From contig CANMKA010000003.1 in the NCBI GenBank assembly GCA_947498355.1, positions 62,001 to 126,000 of the forward strand: a stretch of 64,000 nt of DNA, given 5' to 3'. The notes under the pieces are model-generated. The model was given only the letters and a program-made list of their open reading frames with translations, was not told where the DNA came from and did not search any database. Below are positions 19,749-29,388 of this stretch, piece after piece. The first letter of the stretch is position 1. Each line of letters begins with the position of its first letter. The DNA is from an uncultured Paraglaciecola sp. GTDB lineage: Bacteria > Pseudomonadota > Gammaproteobacteria > Enterobacterales > Alteromonadaceae. The position numbers were made by a program, and so were the translations under genes.

Positions 19749-21770
19749 ATGAGTTTTATTAATAAAATAAAAATCAAAAATAGAATTATGGTCTTAGTCA
19801 TTATTCCACTATTAGCAAGTTTGACCCTTGCCGTCGAACGATATGAAAACGCGCAAATGGTTGTAAGCAATGTTAAGAAATTGGCCATCTTACAAGGTTA
19901 CATAAAGCATGTCTCCCCAGTCATCGCCGAGTTACAACGTGAAATCTTGTATGCAAATATATATACGGCGGTAAAAGAGCCCATGCCTGAGATTAAGCGG
20001 CAGCTAGAGCAAAGTAGAATCTCTACTAATAAAGCGATAGAGCGTTTTCAATTATTTATTAACGACAACACAGAGCTGGCATTCTTTCCTAAGTTAGTCG
20101 CAGATTTTTCCACAATCAATGCGGATATAGCTTTACTTCCTGCTTTACGTAGCGCTGCTGATAGAAAATTATTGCAAGATGGGAAACTTTGGACCATTGG
20201 TAGCATGAAACGTTTAGTTCGTAATTTAATGGCTACCTCGAATCAAGTAGTACTTTTATCGAGCACTAACTCGGAACTATCGTTGCTTTCAAATGCATAT
20301 CAAAATTTAATTAATGCTAAACACCTGTCACTGTTACAAGTCAGTACAATTTATAGTGGTATAACGAGTGATTTAATTACTAGTACGTTTGGTAAAATTG
20401 TAAAATTTCAATTAGCTAAATCAATTTATATCAAGCACTTTGAAAGTTTTGCTCCTAGTGATTTAAGGGCTTATTTTAAAAGAGAAGTAGCAGACCAACC
20501 ATTTTACTTAAAGTTTCTCGCTTTAGAGGAGGCAGTGCGCCTAAATGCCGCAAAAAGTATTGGAGAAAAAATCAATTTTAACAGAAAACAGTGGCTTGAA
20601 GGCGGTGGCGAGATAAATATAGGGTTTAATAAAGTTATTGATGAAACCTTAAGAAAAATAGAAATTACAAATAATAGGCTTTTGGAAGCCGCTGAAGTCG
20701 CTGTTTTTAACACCTTAACTTTAATTATCGGTCTATTCTTAGTTACGTTACTAGTATCGTCCAAAATAATTAGAAGTATTAATAACCCTATGAAACAGTT
20801 GATGCTGGATTTTTCAAAACTTGCTGATTCTAAAGATATGTCTATTCGTAATAAGCTGGAGGGGGAAAATGAATTAACTGCTGTCGGCAAAGCCTTCAAT
20901 ACTCTCATTGCAACTTTTGAAACAACTTTATCTAAGGTAACAAGGCAAATAGTATCAATGGATGCGACAACTCAGAAGGTTACCAACTCAATGAAACAGT
21001 CCATGAAGTTAATTCAAAATCAGAAATCGGATACTGAGAGCATTTCTGTTGCCATTAATGAAATGGTCACCACCATTCATGAAGTTTCAAGTATGTCGCT
21101 TACTACGTCCGATTCTGTAAAGCGCGCATACGAATTGGCTATATCTAGTGGTAAATCGTCTGAAAAAAGCAAATCGACTATGGATGATTTGTTCAAGGAA
21201 CTTGGAGAAACCAAATTACTAGTTTCCAACCTTGATGATGAAGCTTCCCAAATTAGTAATATTCTGCAAGTCATTAAGAGTATTTCCGAGCAAACTAATT
21301 TACTAGCCTTAAATGCAGCTATAGAAGCTGCTCGTGCTGGCGATATGGGCAGAGGTTTTGCTGTAGTTGCCGATGAAGTACGTGAGTTGTCGAAACTAAC
21401 TCAAGATTCTACTAAACAAATACAATCTCAAATATACGCGCTAACTAATGGGGCGGCTGCAGCATCTAAAAAAATGAACGATTTACAATTAAGCGGGGTA
21501 AACGCCTTAGGAAAAGTAAAAAGTAGTAATAAAGCATTCTTGGCTATTAAAGACGAATTCGATCAGATCACTCATATGGCGAGTCAAATTGCCGTTGCTG
21601 CTGAAGAGCAGGCTAGTGTTGCGGATGAAATAAATAAACGAGTCAAAACGATTAAGCAAGATTCAGAATATATGTATGAACAAGGAGGACAAACCTTAGC
21701 CGCTACTATAACTCTCATGAATAATGGCGTTGAGTTAAAACACGACATCGAAGTATTTACTTTTAAGTAA
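19749..21770 (+). CDS. methyl-accepting chemotaxis protein with NIT-like sensor domain
   Basis: 673 residues from the ATG at 19749, preceded by AAGGGG at seven bases; an in-frame upstream start at 19695 is less likely. A transmembrane helix (about 14-30) leads to a mostly helical periplasmic domain of about 280 residues resembling the NIT sensor fold ([18 protein letters not shown]). A second helix (about 318-340), a HAMP region and a methyl-accepting signalling domain follow, with the hairpin tip [19 protein letters not shown] (about 514-532). It lies 87 bp downstream of beta-helix gene 3 on the same strand, so it may be co-transcribed and serve chemotaxis towards algal products. The true ligand is unknown. 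Confidence 0.88.
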   Translation: MSFINKIKIKNRIMVLVIIPLLASLTLAVERYENAQMVVSNVKKLAILQGYIKHVSPVIAELQREILYANIYTAVKEPMPEIKRQLEQSRISTNKAIERFQLFINDNTELAFFPKLVADFSTINADIALLPALRSAADRKLLQDGKLWTIGSMKRLVRNLMATSNQVVLLSSTNSELSLLSNAYQNLINAKHLSLLQVSTIYSGITSDLITSTFGKIVKFQLAKSIYIKHFESFAPSDLRAYFKREVADQPFYLKFLALEEAVRLNAAKSIGEKINFNRKQWLEGGGEINIGFNKVIDETLRKIEITNNRLLEAAEVAVFNTLTLIIGLFLVTLLVSSKIIRSINNPMKQLMLDFSKLADSKDMSIRNKLEGENELTAVGKAFNTLIATFETTLSKVTRQIVSMDATTQKVTNSMKQSMKLIQNQKSDTESISVAINEMVTTIHEVSSMSLTTSDSVKRAYELAISSGKSSEKSKSTMDDLFKELGETKLLVSNLDDEASQISNILQVIKSISEQTNLLALNAAIEAARAGDMGRGFAVVADEVRELSKLTQDSTKQIQSQIYALTNGAAAASKKMNDLQLSGVNALGKVKSSNKAFLAIKDEFDQITHMASQIAVAAEEQASVADEINKRVKTIKQDSEYMYEQGGQTLAATITLMNNGVELKHDIEVFTFK

Positions 21771-22154
21771 ACTATCTGAAAATGCACCAGATTCTGTATA
21801 ACTGCCAGTTAGTTGATACGCTTTTCGAGGCATTCATCAAATTTAATCACAAAATGACTATGCCACTACAGACGTATTTCCCAAATGCCAGTTTCGTAAT
21901 TTGCACTGTCTGTTTTTACTGGTTTTTTGATTGGTAATCTGCTTTTTTAGTCGAAGTAATAGCAGAGGTTAAGCAGTCACCAGCGGTGGCCTAACTGCAC
22001 TGGCTTTGTCTTCTGCCTTTGATAATTGTAAAAACAAAAGCCGCTGTGGTGCGCGGTTCTGTATTTCTTCTAATGAGTCAAACGAGTGCTCGATGCCCCA
22101 GTAGATTGGCATATCCTATTTGGGCATCTAACTAGAGATGTTGTGCTATTGACA
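21771..22154. other. intergenic stretch after the chemoreceptor
   Basis: Contains no intact gene. On the minus strand around 21960-22110 there is a coding-like piece (EEIQNRAPQRLLFLQLSKAE) broken at both ends; I could not assign it to a family. It borders the IS3-family remnant. Confidence 0.4.
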
Positions 22155-23253
22155 TGGTGATATTAGGTGACAAAACGAGTAAGCAAACAAGGCGGACTTG
22201 CAGTCCGGAATTTAAATTAGAAATTGCACGTCTAGTCCTAGACGAAGGTTGCACGCGTTATGAGGTTGCCATAGCTATGTGGGTTGGCATTTAAACTGTT
22301 GGTAACTGGGTAACAACTGAAAAAAGAGCGTCGAGGCGTCAAGACTAACCAAGCCTCGATGAAGCCAGAACAAATCGAAATCCTCAATTCACAGAATAGA
22401 CTCAAGGGTGCTGAGTTTGAAAAGGATATATTTAAAAAAAGCTACCGCTGCTGCACAGCGCCTCATGTCCTTAATAACTTACATTAATCAAGAAACTAAA
22501 TCAGACCGATAAGGACCGCTCCAAGGTCAAGTTTGAGTGTGAGGTATTGGAAGCCCACCGTAGCACCTATGAATACTGGCGTAACCGTTGTGAACGTTTA
22601 TCTCCGGAAACTGTTAGGTTTAACAGTTTTGTGAAAAAAGCTCATCGTTTAGGCAATGGCTCCGCGAGCGCGAGAACTGTCTCTGAAATTGTGACAAATG
22701 GAGATTCTCATACAGTATCGCTATCGCAATGCCCCGCAGGTAGGTAACTGAAAGTTCAGTTGCTGTAGCATACATATAAAAAGGCAGAACAAGAGCGTGC
22801 AGCAATATCTAATGAACTAGACAAGCAATTTGCAGTGACAGTACCTAATCAAGCTTGATGTGGCCATGTAACATATGTATGGGCTAGCAACCGCTGCGCT
22901 TATTTGGCGGTAGTCATCGATTCATTTGTAAGAAAACCTGTCGGTGGAGCGATGAGTTATTCACCTAATAATAGCCTAACATGAAAGGCATTAACCATGG
23001 CACTTGAAAGTCGAGGAAAATCCAGTGGTGTATTTTGTCCTAGTGATCAAGGACGTCACTATGTAAGGTCGCCAATTTAGGCAATTGATATGGCCTTACC
23101 GCTTAATACAAAGCACGGGGTCCACTCAACGATTATTTAGTTGGTTATTACAGTGAATTTAGGCCGCAGTTATATAGCGGCGGACTGACGCCAAATGAAC
23201 TGGAATACTGGTATTGGAAATACTACAAACTCGTGGCCAAAACGACTTGACTA
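22155..23253 (+). mobile_element. degenerate IS3-family insertion sequence
   Basis: Translated fragments in several frames match IS3-family transposases. OrfA pieces: PEFKLEIARLVLDEGCT (about 22205-22255) and EQIEILNSQNRLKG (about 22370). OrfB pieces: a YEYWRNRCERLSPET stretch (about 22569), TYVWASNRCAYLAVVIDSF (about 22870-22930, catalytic-core Asp region), SDQGRHYV (about 23041, second Asp region) and the C-terminal VGYYSEFRPQLYSGGLTPNE (about 23139-23200). Many frameshifts and stops, and a gap between the last two blocks, show it is long dead. The ends were not defined. Confidence 0.82.
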
Positions 23254-24996
23254 CTAAAAGTCAACCTGACTGGGTAGACCAGTCATCACATCAAGTGTTG
23301 TAGATCTGTTTGGGGGTAAGGTCATCTTCAATTGATGTGGGAGGGGGTTCGGATCTGGTTGAAACCCGAAGTAATTATTACCTTTTTGAACCTGTTTAAA
23401 ATGTTCTTTAAGGACTAACTCAGGCATAGAAAAGTTGTAAAAAGCGACTTCATCAATTTCACCGGAGAAAGCTTCTTTATCTCTTCGAAAACTTGCCGGC
23501 GTATTACCTATTGCGGCTCTCCCTATTCCACCACTTAAAACTTTTGAGCCAGGAGGGTATTGGTAAAACGCTTGTTTTATTCCATCAATATAAATAGCTT
23601 TTAAACCTGTTGCAACGTTATAGGTTGCGACGATATGGTGTATTTCACCTTTTGTAAGGTCTGCAAGATTGGGTCGTCCATCTTGACCATCTAGCGGTAA
23701 TTTTAATTCATGGTACCCTTGGCCTACGATATATAAACCAAAACTTAAACTTTCTTTGAAGTTACCTTCGGGACGCAATGTTATTCCAGTTTGTTCATTC
23801 TGAAAGTTCAATAACATACGTAATTCTTTGCTATCAATTTCAACATTGTCGTGCCAGCCTTTGCGGAAAATTTGATCTATCTCGCCTGAGGCTCCCGAGT
23901 AATTCGGTCTTATTAGTGCCTCTATGGTCACTCCATCAATAACCGAAAAAGTCCCAGTGCCGACTACAGTCCCGCCTCCAGAGTCAATACGGACCAGTGC
24001 ACTTTCACTATTATCAAACGAAAATGCTCCATTACCGATGAGCCCAGCAACCCGCTTTGCCCCTTGAAACGGACGCCCATGAAGGTCCCCAGCAGAATCT
24101 AAAGCAATGTTACTTTTGCCATCAAAGCTCCAGTAGTGAGTAGGCCGCCATCGAGCTGGTAACAAAATGGTATTTTTCCCGCTGACTACAACAGGTTGAG
24201 AGCGAGTTAGATCTACCGAAAGTGCATCGCCTTTTGAAAACAAATTGAAATTTGGGCCATAAACTATAATATTATTTTCCGATTGGGGTTTAATTTTTAG
24301 TTTACCGGTTTTGAGTTGTATTTCTTGGTCGTTGAAAAGCTTAAATATTGATTGATTGCTTAGATAAAGGGTGTCACCGTTTTCAAATTGTATAGTTGTA
24401 TCTTGAGATGTTTTATATTGACCAAGAGATAATCGATTTCTCTCTACTTTACCTTGTTCGACAATGACAACATGACCCTGAATTACTTTCGCAAAAAACG
24501 ATTCTGGTGCTTTGTTCAGGGATAGCCAGCCAAATAGTGTGACTAACAGACTTAACAATATAATTAAGACACGTTTTTTATATTTAATATAAAAGGTTTT
24601 TTTTCCTTCAGGTGAGGAGTTTTGTGGTTTATCAGATGCGTTACCTGATGGCGGTGTTGTATCGTTTATGTTACTAATTACGTCTGCAGTTTTGAACGTG
24701 GTTTGGCTGTTTATTGCTTCATCACTTTTAGGCTCATTTTGCTTTTTTGGTCGAATTACAAATTCTTCTGTAACCGCAGTAGTTTCAGTCATTCGCCGAT
24801 AAACAAACTCCATATTTCGCTCAGCAGCAGAATTTAGATGCATGTGAATACTGATATAATCATAGTAGAAATGCTGGGCATCAAAATTACCACTCAGCAA
24901 AGATTCTAGCTTTCTCAATTGTTCGGCGGTGACTTGATTGATGCAAACTGCATCGGCTATCTCCCGTATTTCTGGGAATGCATCACTTCTACTCAT
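23254..24996 (-). CDS. FecR-like transmembrane anti-sigma regulator with LamG domain
   Basis: 580 residues. A cytoplasmic N-terminal part (about 1-142) resembles anti-sigma adaptor regions (LRKLESLLSGNFDAQHFYYD). One transmembrane helix follows (about 143-160, VLIILLSLLVTLFGWLSL). A periplasmic FecR-like domain (about 168-270, GDTLYLSNQSIFKLF) leads to a LamG/concanavalin-like domain (about 285-500: HYWSFDGKSN, VTIEALIRPNYSG, HHIVATYNVATGLKAIYIDG, GEIDEVAFYNFSM). Its ATG overlaps the stop of the sigma-factor gene by four bases. FecR-LamG fusions next to ECF sigma factors are best known from Planctomycetes and Verrucomicrobia. I infer that it senses a glycan and controls the sigma factor. Confidence 0.85.
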   Translation of the reverse strand: MSRSDAFPEIREIADAVCINQVTAEQLRKLESLLSGNFDAQHFYYDYISIHMHLNSAAERNMEFVYRRMTETTAVTEEFVIRPKKQNEPKSDEAINSQTTFKTADVISNINDTTPPSGNASDKPQNSSPEGKKTFYIKYKKRVLIILLSLLVTLFGWLSLNKAPESFFAKVIQGHVVIVEQGKVERNRLSLGQYKTSQDTTIQFENGDTLYLSNQSIFKLFNDQEIQLKTGKLKIKPQSENNIIVYGPNFNLFSKGDALSVDLTRSQPVVVSGKNTILLPARWRPTHYWSFDGKSNIALDSAGDLHGRPFQGAKRVAGLIGNGAFSFDNSESALVRIDSGGGTVVGTGTFSVIDGVTIEALIRPNYSGASGEIDQIFRKGWHDNVEIDSKELRMLLNFQNEQTGITLRPEGNFKESLSFGLYIVGQGYHELKLPLDGQDGRPNLADLTKGEIHHIVATYNVATGLKAIYIDGIKQAFYQYPPGSKVLSGGIGRAAIGNTPASFRRDKEAFSGEIDEVAFYNFSMPELVLKEHFKQVQKGNNYFGFQPDPNPLPHQLKMTLPPNRSTTLDVMTGLPSQVDF

Positions 24997-25574
24997 GACG
25001 CGTCCTTTTTAAGTTTTTTTTCAACGCAGTCAAATAGCGTTTTCCGTATTTTATGTATTACTTTGCGAATAGCATAAATAGACCGTCCAGTGTCCTCAGC
25101 AATTTGGTGTGCCATTAAATTTTGAATATAAAAAGATTTGTAGATCGGTTTAAATGAAGAAGACATCTTACCAATACACTGCTCTAAGTACCGCCATCTG
25201 TATTCGCGCGACTCAAAACTGTTCTCGATGATAGAAATGTTGTCGCTGAATTCAAGCAAAAAATCATCAGTTAGTCCTAGCTCGTATTTGTTTTGATTGC
25301 GTCTAAAGACCCTTACGCGATTGAAGGCGATGCTGTTCGCCCACTTTGAAAAGCTTGTGCCCTCCTCAAATTTGCTAAATTCTTTCCACAAGGTTAGACA
25401 GGTCTCTTGGAATATGTCATCGGCTGCTGCTGCATCAGAAACATAGGCATAGATATAGCAGTAAAGCCTGTTTTTATCCGCTTCAAACAATTTACCAAAA
25501 AGGTCTGAATTGAATAGTTCAGAAGGTGTTTTTCCTGAATTTAGATTCGTTGATTGAGTTTGTTGTTTGGGCAA
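24993..25574 (-). CDS. ECF-type RNA polymerase sigma factor
   Basis: 193 residues. Region 2 is seen in NRLYCYIYAYVSDAAAADDI with FQETCLTLWKEF and FSKWANSIAFNRVRVFRR (about 36-100). Region 4 is a helix-turn-helix in QNLMAHQIAEDTGRSIYAIR (about 151-170). The style resembles the Rhodopirellula/Verrucomicrobium sigma family (TIGR02989, from memory). It is translationally coupled to the FecR-LamG gene downstream and lies opposite the TonB-receptor gene across a 670-bp region. It is the natural candidate to read the two-part promoter motif found in this locus; this link is inference. Confidence 0.9.
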   Translation of the reverse strand: MPKQQTQSTNLNSGKTPSELFNSDLFGKLFEADKNRLYCYIYAYVSDAAAADDIFQETCLTLWKEFSKFEEGTSFSKWANSIAFNRVRVFRRNQNKYELGLTDDFLLEFSDNISIIENSFESREYRWRYLEQCIGKMSSSFKPIYKSFYIQNLMAHQIAEDTGRSIYAIRKVIHKIRKTLFDCVEKKLKKDAS

Positions 25575-25957
25575 AATACGACCAACTAAGACTAGTTTTA
25601 GATAACAATAATGCTCTTAACTATACAAGGTCAAAGTTTAGAAGTTAATCATTTTTTGTTTTTTTGCAACATTCTTAACGAAACAATAACTAAATTAAAA
25701 GGTTTTAAAATGCAAAAGGTGCAGCTAATGACTGTCCCTAAATCCAGTGTGATTTATGGTTAACTGTCAAAATTATTAAGTAACTTCGGTATGTGTTTTT
25801 AACGGTTAATTTTTGGTGATTAATCGTATGTGGGGCTTCTATCAACTTAATATTTAGAGGGTGGGAAATTTACAAGTAAGAGTATTTTGGTAGCGTTCAA
25901 TTACCATATATTTATTTTTAATTCGGAATCATAACTTTAGTTCAATGAAATTTTTGG

Positions 25958-25994
25958 GGTATTAATTGATTTAAACTTGGGCTTTTCTTAATAA
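25958..25994 (+). promoter_or_regulatory. two-part promoter motif, copy 4 (TonB receptor)
   Basis: GGTATTA, 15 bases, GGCTTTTCTTAATAA, an exact match to the consensus. It lies 250 bp before the receptor ATG and is followed at once by an intrinsic terminator, an arrangement suggesting a controlled leader. Confidence 0.75.
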
Positions 25995-26011
25995 GAGTGA
26001 TGAGTTAAACG

Positions 26012-26043
26012 AACTCAACTAATTATCTTTAGTTGAGTTTTTT
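26012..26043 (+). terminator. intrinsic terminator inside the TonB-receptor leader
   Basis: AACTCAACTAA pairs perfectly with TTAGTTGAGTT around a six-base loop and is followed by TTTT. There is no gene on the plus strand upstream for more than 4 kb, so it either ends a very short transcript from the nearby motif or acts as an attenuator. Confidence 0.75.
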
Positions 26044-26243
26044 CGATACGTTCGATGTGCGAAAAAATTGCTCTTTTTAGCTGTTACGACAAATTGATTT
26101 TGGGGGCACTCAAATTAACTGCGTACCAGTGAGGCTAAGAAACTTTGGTACTCAACGATGCTCAAGCTGGTTTACTTCGTGCCTTCGAGAATTTGTTTAA
26201 TGAGTTACCAAAAACTAAAAATAAAAATATTAAGAGAGCGCTA

Positions 26244-29168
26244 ATGTTTAGAATTAATTTTACCAGAACCATTTTAAGCACATTAATTGGTTTGACTTGT
26301 TTAAATACCTATGCGGAAGATGAACAATCTGAAGATGAAGCAGATAAAAAAACAGAAGTTATCGCAGTAACTGGTATTAGAGAATCTTATTTAAATGCAA
26401 TTAATACGAAGCGCAACTCAGCTAACATTGTTGACGCTATCTCTTTAAAAGATATAGGTGCTTTACCAGATAATTCAGTTGCTGAAACTCTTGAACGTAT
26501 TACAGGGGTTTCCGCTGACAGGTTTAAAGGTAGTGCTAGCGAAATATCTATAAGAGGATTGGGCCCATTTCTTGGTATGTCAACTTTAAATGGTCGAGCA
26601 ATATCCTCTGGTAGTGGTAATCGCAGTGTTGCTTTCAGTCAGTTTCCATCAGAGTTAGTTAATGGTGTCACTGTTTATAAGTCACAATCCGCTAATATTT
26701 TAGAAGGCGGCGTTTCCGGTACTATAGATTTGGGGACTATTCGGCCAGTCGACTATGGGAAGCAAAGGTTTCAGTCTGAGTTCAAGGGTATATATAATGA
26801 ATATCAGGCAAAAAAAAATGATGACAAAGGATTGGGTCACAGGGCGTCAATTAGTTATGTGAATAGCTACGATTTAGGCGAAGGAAAAATTGGTTTCGCT
26901 TTAGGGTATGCAGGCGGTAAAACTCCGCGACCAGAAGATACATACCTAACGAGTTCGTTATATCGACCTTGTAATTCTGATGCTAGTCGCTCTGAAGAAA
27001 CTCAAACGAATTGTACGTTTAGTGATACTAATGCCGCTGCTGGCGGTGGAAGGGCTGTTGATGGGGACTACTATTTTGCGCCTAACGGACAATTGTTTCG
27101 CCAAATAAACTCCATCGATGAAAGCAACGCGATGATCGCTGCTGTGCAATGGAAACCTTCTTCGAGCTTAGATATAAATTTAGATAGTCAATGGTCAGAA
27201 CGCTATTTTTTTGAAGACCGCCACGATTTATTTTTCCATGAAGGCCGCAGAGGAATTTCGAACTGGGTAACTAACGAAGAACATATTCTACAAAGTTATA
27301 CTGGGGAGTCGTTCATCGGTACTTCTGGCGACTATCGTGATAGGAATGAAGAATACAAAGGATTAGGTATCAATGTAAAATGGCAAATCAATGAAGATTT
27401 TGCTATCACTGCTGACGCAGCTTATTCAGGTACTGAGCGTTGGCAGAATTCTACGAGAGCGAGGTTTCGTAGTCAGCGTCATTTTTTTGACTGGGAACAA
27501 AGAGGGGATGAGCAGTTCCCGAATATTTCTAATGTTTATACTGATAGAGACGATCCTGTTGGTAGTTCTATAGACTGGACTGAAAGTGTTAAAGATTTTA
27601 CGTTCTTTAATAATGATAGTCAGGCAAGAAAAGAGCGATTTGATATTTCTGATCGCATTAGAAGTTTCAAACTCGATGCAGAATATTACTTAGAACATAA
27701 CATTTTTACTTCTATTCTTACCGGATTTGCATTTTCGTCTCGAGCTCATGTAAACCTTCAAAACGATAGTATTAGTTTCAATACTGGTGTCGCTGAGCTT
27801 GTAGCGGCGCGTGAAGCTGGCTTATCCAATAGAGAAGGAAGAGCTGCGCGTGCTCTCGCTAGAGCAAACGTATTATCGTCTGCCGCTGAAAATTGTTTAA
27901 CTCCTTGGCCACAAAAAGATTTTGGTGACGATGCCAATAGCCCTGTAAGTGAGTGGGCTATTGCTGATAATTTTTGTGCGTTCGATGTTATTACTGGTGG
28001 AGAAACGTTAGAGCCTAGTTTACTCCCGCCCTCTGAAGGTGATATCGATTTAATTGAAAAAATCACATCAGTCTTCGCTATGTCTAACTTTGAAACTGAC
28101 TTAGCAGGCATGTTTTTATCCGGCAATGTTGGAGTACGCTATGTGCAAACAGAGATCAATTCCGCAGGGATTTCACAAGCGTATGAAACAATTACCGATG
28201 ATGAAGGGTTCATTACTCTTATCGAACAAGAGGGAATCCTTGAAACGCAGGCTTTTGACAACAAGTTTTCTAATCTATTACCAAGCATTAATATGACCTT
28301 AGAACTAGCTGAAGAGGTCGAGTTGAGATTTGCAGCCTATAAGGCAGTCTCTCGTCCTGATATGTGGTTTTATGGTGCAGGTAGAAGAGTAAGTATTGGG
28401 AATGATGAAGATAATCGGACCGTTGAAGATGCATTACAATCTGTAAGTGCTAGAGGAAATCCAGAATTAGAGTTGTTGGAATCCGATAACTATGAATTCG
28501 GCGTCAACTGGTTTTTCGCTGCAGAGAGTATTTTATCTGTGGCTCTCTACAACAAAGCGTTCTCTGCTCGTATCGGCGCGCAAAGTAAGGAGGAAAGTAT
28601 TATTGTAGATGGAGTTCCATTTCTGACCACTGTTTTCGGCTCACCTACGATTTTTGAAGACGAGTCTACTATCAACGGTGTCGAAATTACGTTGAATCAT
28701 CAATTCTCAACATTACCAGCTCCTTACGATGGGTTAGGATTCGCTGGTAGTTATAATTACTCGGATTCTGACTACGAAACTCCTGAGGCTGGAGCCTTTA
28801 TAGTACCAGCAGAGGGGGTAATTGAAACAATTGAGCCTGCTAATTTACCAGGCTTATCTAATCATGTTGGCAATATCCAAATGTATTGGGAAGGAAGTGG
28901 TGTGTCTGCTCGAATATCTTATAAGTTTCGTTCAGATTATATTAAGCCGTTTGGTAACGACCTGTCTCAAACGAATCGGTTTGTTGAACCACAAAGGTCT
29001 TTTGATTTAAGCTTGGGTTATAAGATTAGTAAAAACTTCTCTGTTAAAGCGCAAATGCTTAATTTAACTAATGAACCGGCTATCCAGAGTCGGGTTATTC
29101 CTGGTGCGTACAGTCTTATCGAGCATAGCGGGCGAAAATTATTTCTAGGTGTTAAGTATCGTAAATAG
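26244..29168 (+). CDS. TonB-dependent outer-membrane receptor (TonB-Xanth-Caul type)
   Basis: 974 residues from the ATG at 26244, chosen because it starts a signal peptide (MFRINFTRTILSTLIGLTCL, cut after NTYA) and has AAGAGAG upstream. A plug domain follows with VTGIRESYLNAINTKRNSAN, LPDNSVAETLERITGVS and ISIRGLGPFLGMSTLNGR, the pattern of the TonB-Xanth-Caul receptors linked to plant and algal glycans in Proteobacteria. The rest is a 22-strand barrel ending in KLFLGVKYRK. It likely imports oligosaccharides cut by the neighbouring secreted enzymes. No SusD partner is present, as expected for a gammaproteobacterium. Confidence 0.92.
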   Translation: MFRINFTRTILSTLIGLTCLNTYAEDEQSEDEADKKTEVIAVTGIRESYLNAINTKRNSANIVDAISLKDIGALPDNSVAETLERITGVSADRFKGSASEISIRGLGPFLGMSTLNGRAISSGSGNRSVAFSQFPSELVNGVTVYKSQSANILEGGVSGTIDLGTIRPVDYGKQRFQSEFKGIYNEYQAKKNDDKGLGHRASISYVNSYDLGEGKIGFALGYAGGKTPRPEDTYLTSSLYRPCNSDASRSEETQTNCTFSDTNAAAGGGRAVDGDYYFAPNGQLFRQINSIDESNAMIAAVQWKPSSSLDINLDSQWSERYFFEDRHDLFFHEGRRGISNWVTNEEHILQSYTGESFIGTSGDYRDRNEEYKGLGINVKWQINEDFAITADAAYSGTERWQNSTRARFRSQRHFFDWEQRGDEQFPNISNVYTDRDDPVGSSIDWTESVKDFTFFNNDSQARKERFDISDRIRSFKLDAEYYLEHNIFTSILTGFAFSSRAHVNLQNDSISFNTGVAELVAAREAGLSNREGRAARALARANVLSSAAENCLTPWPQKDFGDDANSPVSEWAIADNFCAFDVITGGETLEPSLLPPSEGDIDLIEKITSVFAMSNFETDLAGMFLSGNVGVRYVQTEINSAGISQAYETITDDEGFITLIEQEGILETQAFDNKFSNLLPSINMTLELAEEVELRFAAYKAVSRPDMWFYGAGRRVSIGNDEDNRTVEDALQSVSARGNPELELLESDNYEFGVNWFFAAESILSVALYNKAFSARIGAQSKEESIIVDGVPFLTTVFGSPTIFEDESTINGVEITLNHQFSTLPAPYDGLGFAGSYNYSDSDYETPEAGAFIVPAEGVIETIEPANLPGLSNHVGNIQMYWEGSGVSARISYKFRSDYIKPFGNDLSQTNRFVEPQRSFDLSLGYKISKNFSVKAQMLNLTNEPAIQSRVIPGAYSLIEHSGRKLFLGVKYRK

Positions 29169-29202
29169 TAAATGCGTTAACGGTCGTTAAGCAACATAGA
29201 AT

Positions 29203-29240
29203 AGAGCCGACAGTAAACTTAGTTTCGGTTCTTTTCTTTT
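29203..29240 (+). terminator. intrinsic terminator after the TonB receptor
   Basis: AGAGCCGA pairs with TCGGTTCT (one G-T pair) and is followed by a T-rich run TTTCTTTT. It lies 35 bp after the stop and separates the receptor from the GH43-like gene. Confidence 0.65.
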
Positions 29241-29388
29241 CTGTTGAATAACCTTGTCTTTAATAATCATTTTTTCGAATCAAAACCTACTTTTTCGGTG
29301 CCATTTCACCTGACTTAAGAGGCGTCGGCCAAAAATTCGTACTGTGATTAGTCTGAAATATCCAATTGTCTCTGTGGAATTATCAAAC

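Larger units (their letters stand above)
25575..26243. other. divergent region, sigma factor / TonB receptor
   Basis: 670 bp with no intact gene. It contains a copy of the two-part motif (25958-25994), then an intrinsic terminator (26012-26043), then about 200 bp of leader. The last 99 bp (26145-26243) form an open frame continuous with the receptor gene that reads VLNDAQAGLLRAFENLFNEL; its status is unclear. No copy of the motif points at the sigma-factor gene. Confidence 0.6.

Noticed and set aside
21920..22110. Coding-like stretch on the minus strand before the IS3 remnant
   Set aside because: Broken at both ends and not assignable to a family; mentioned only as an unknown remnant.
26145..26243. 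In-frame extension of the TonB receptor
   Set aside because: Would bury the signal peptide; the ATG at 26244 has a ribosome site. It could be a leader peptide, but no evidence supports that.
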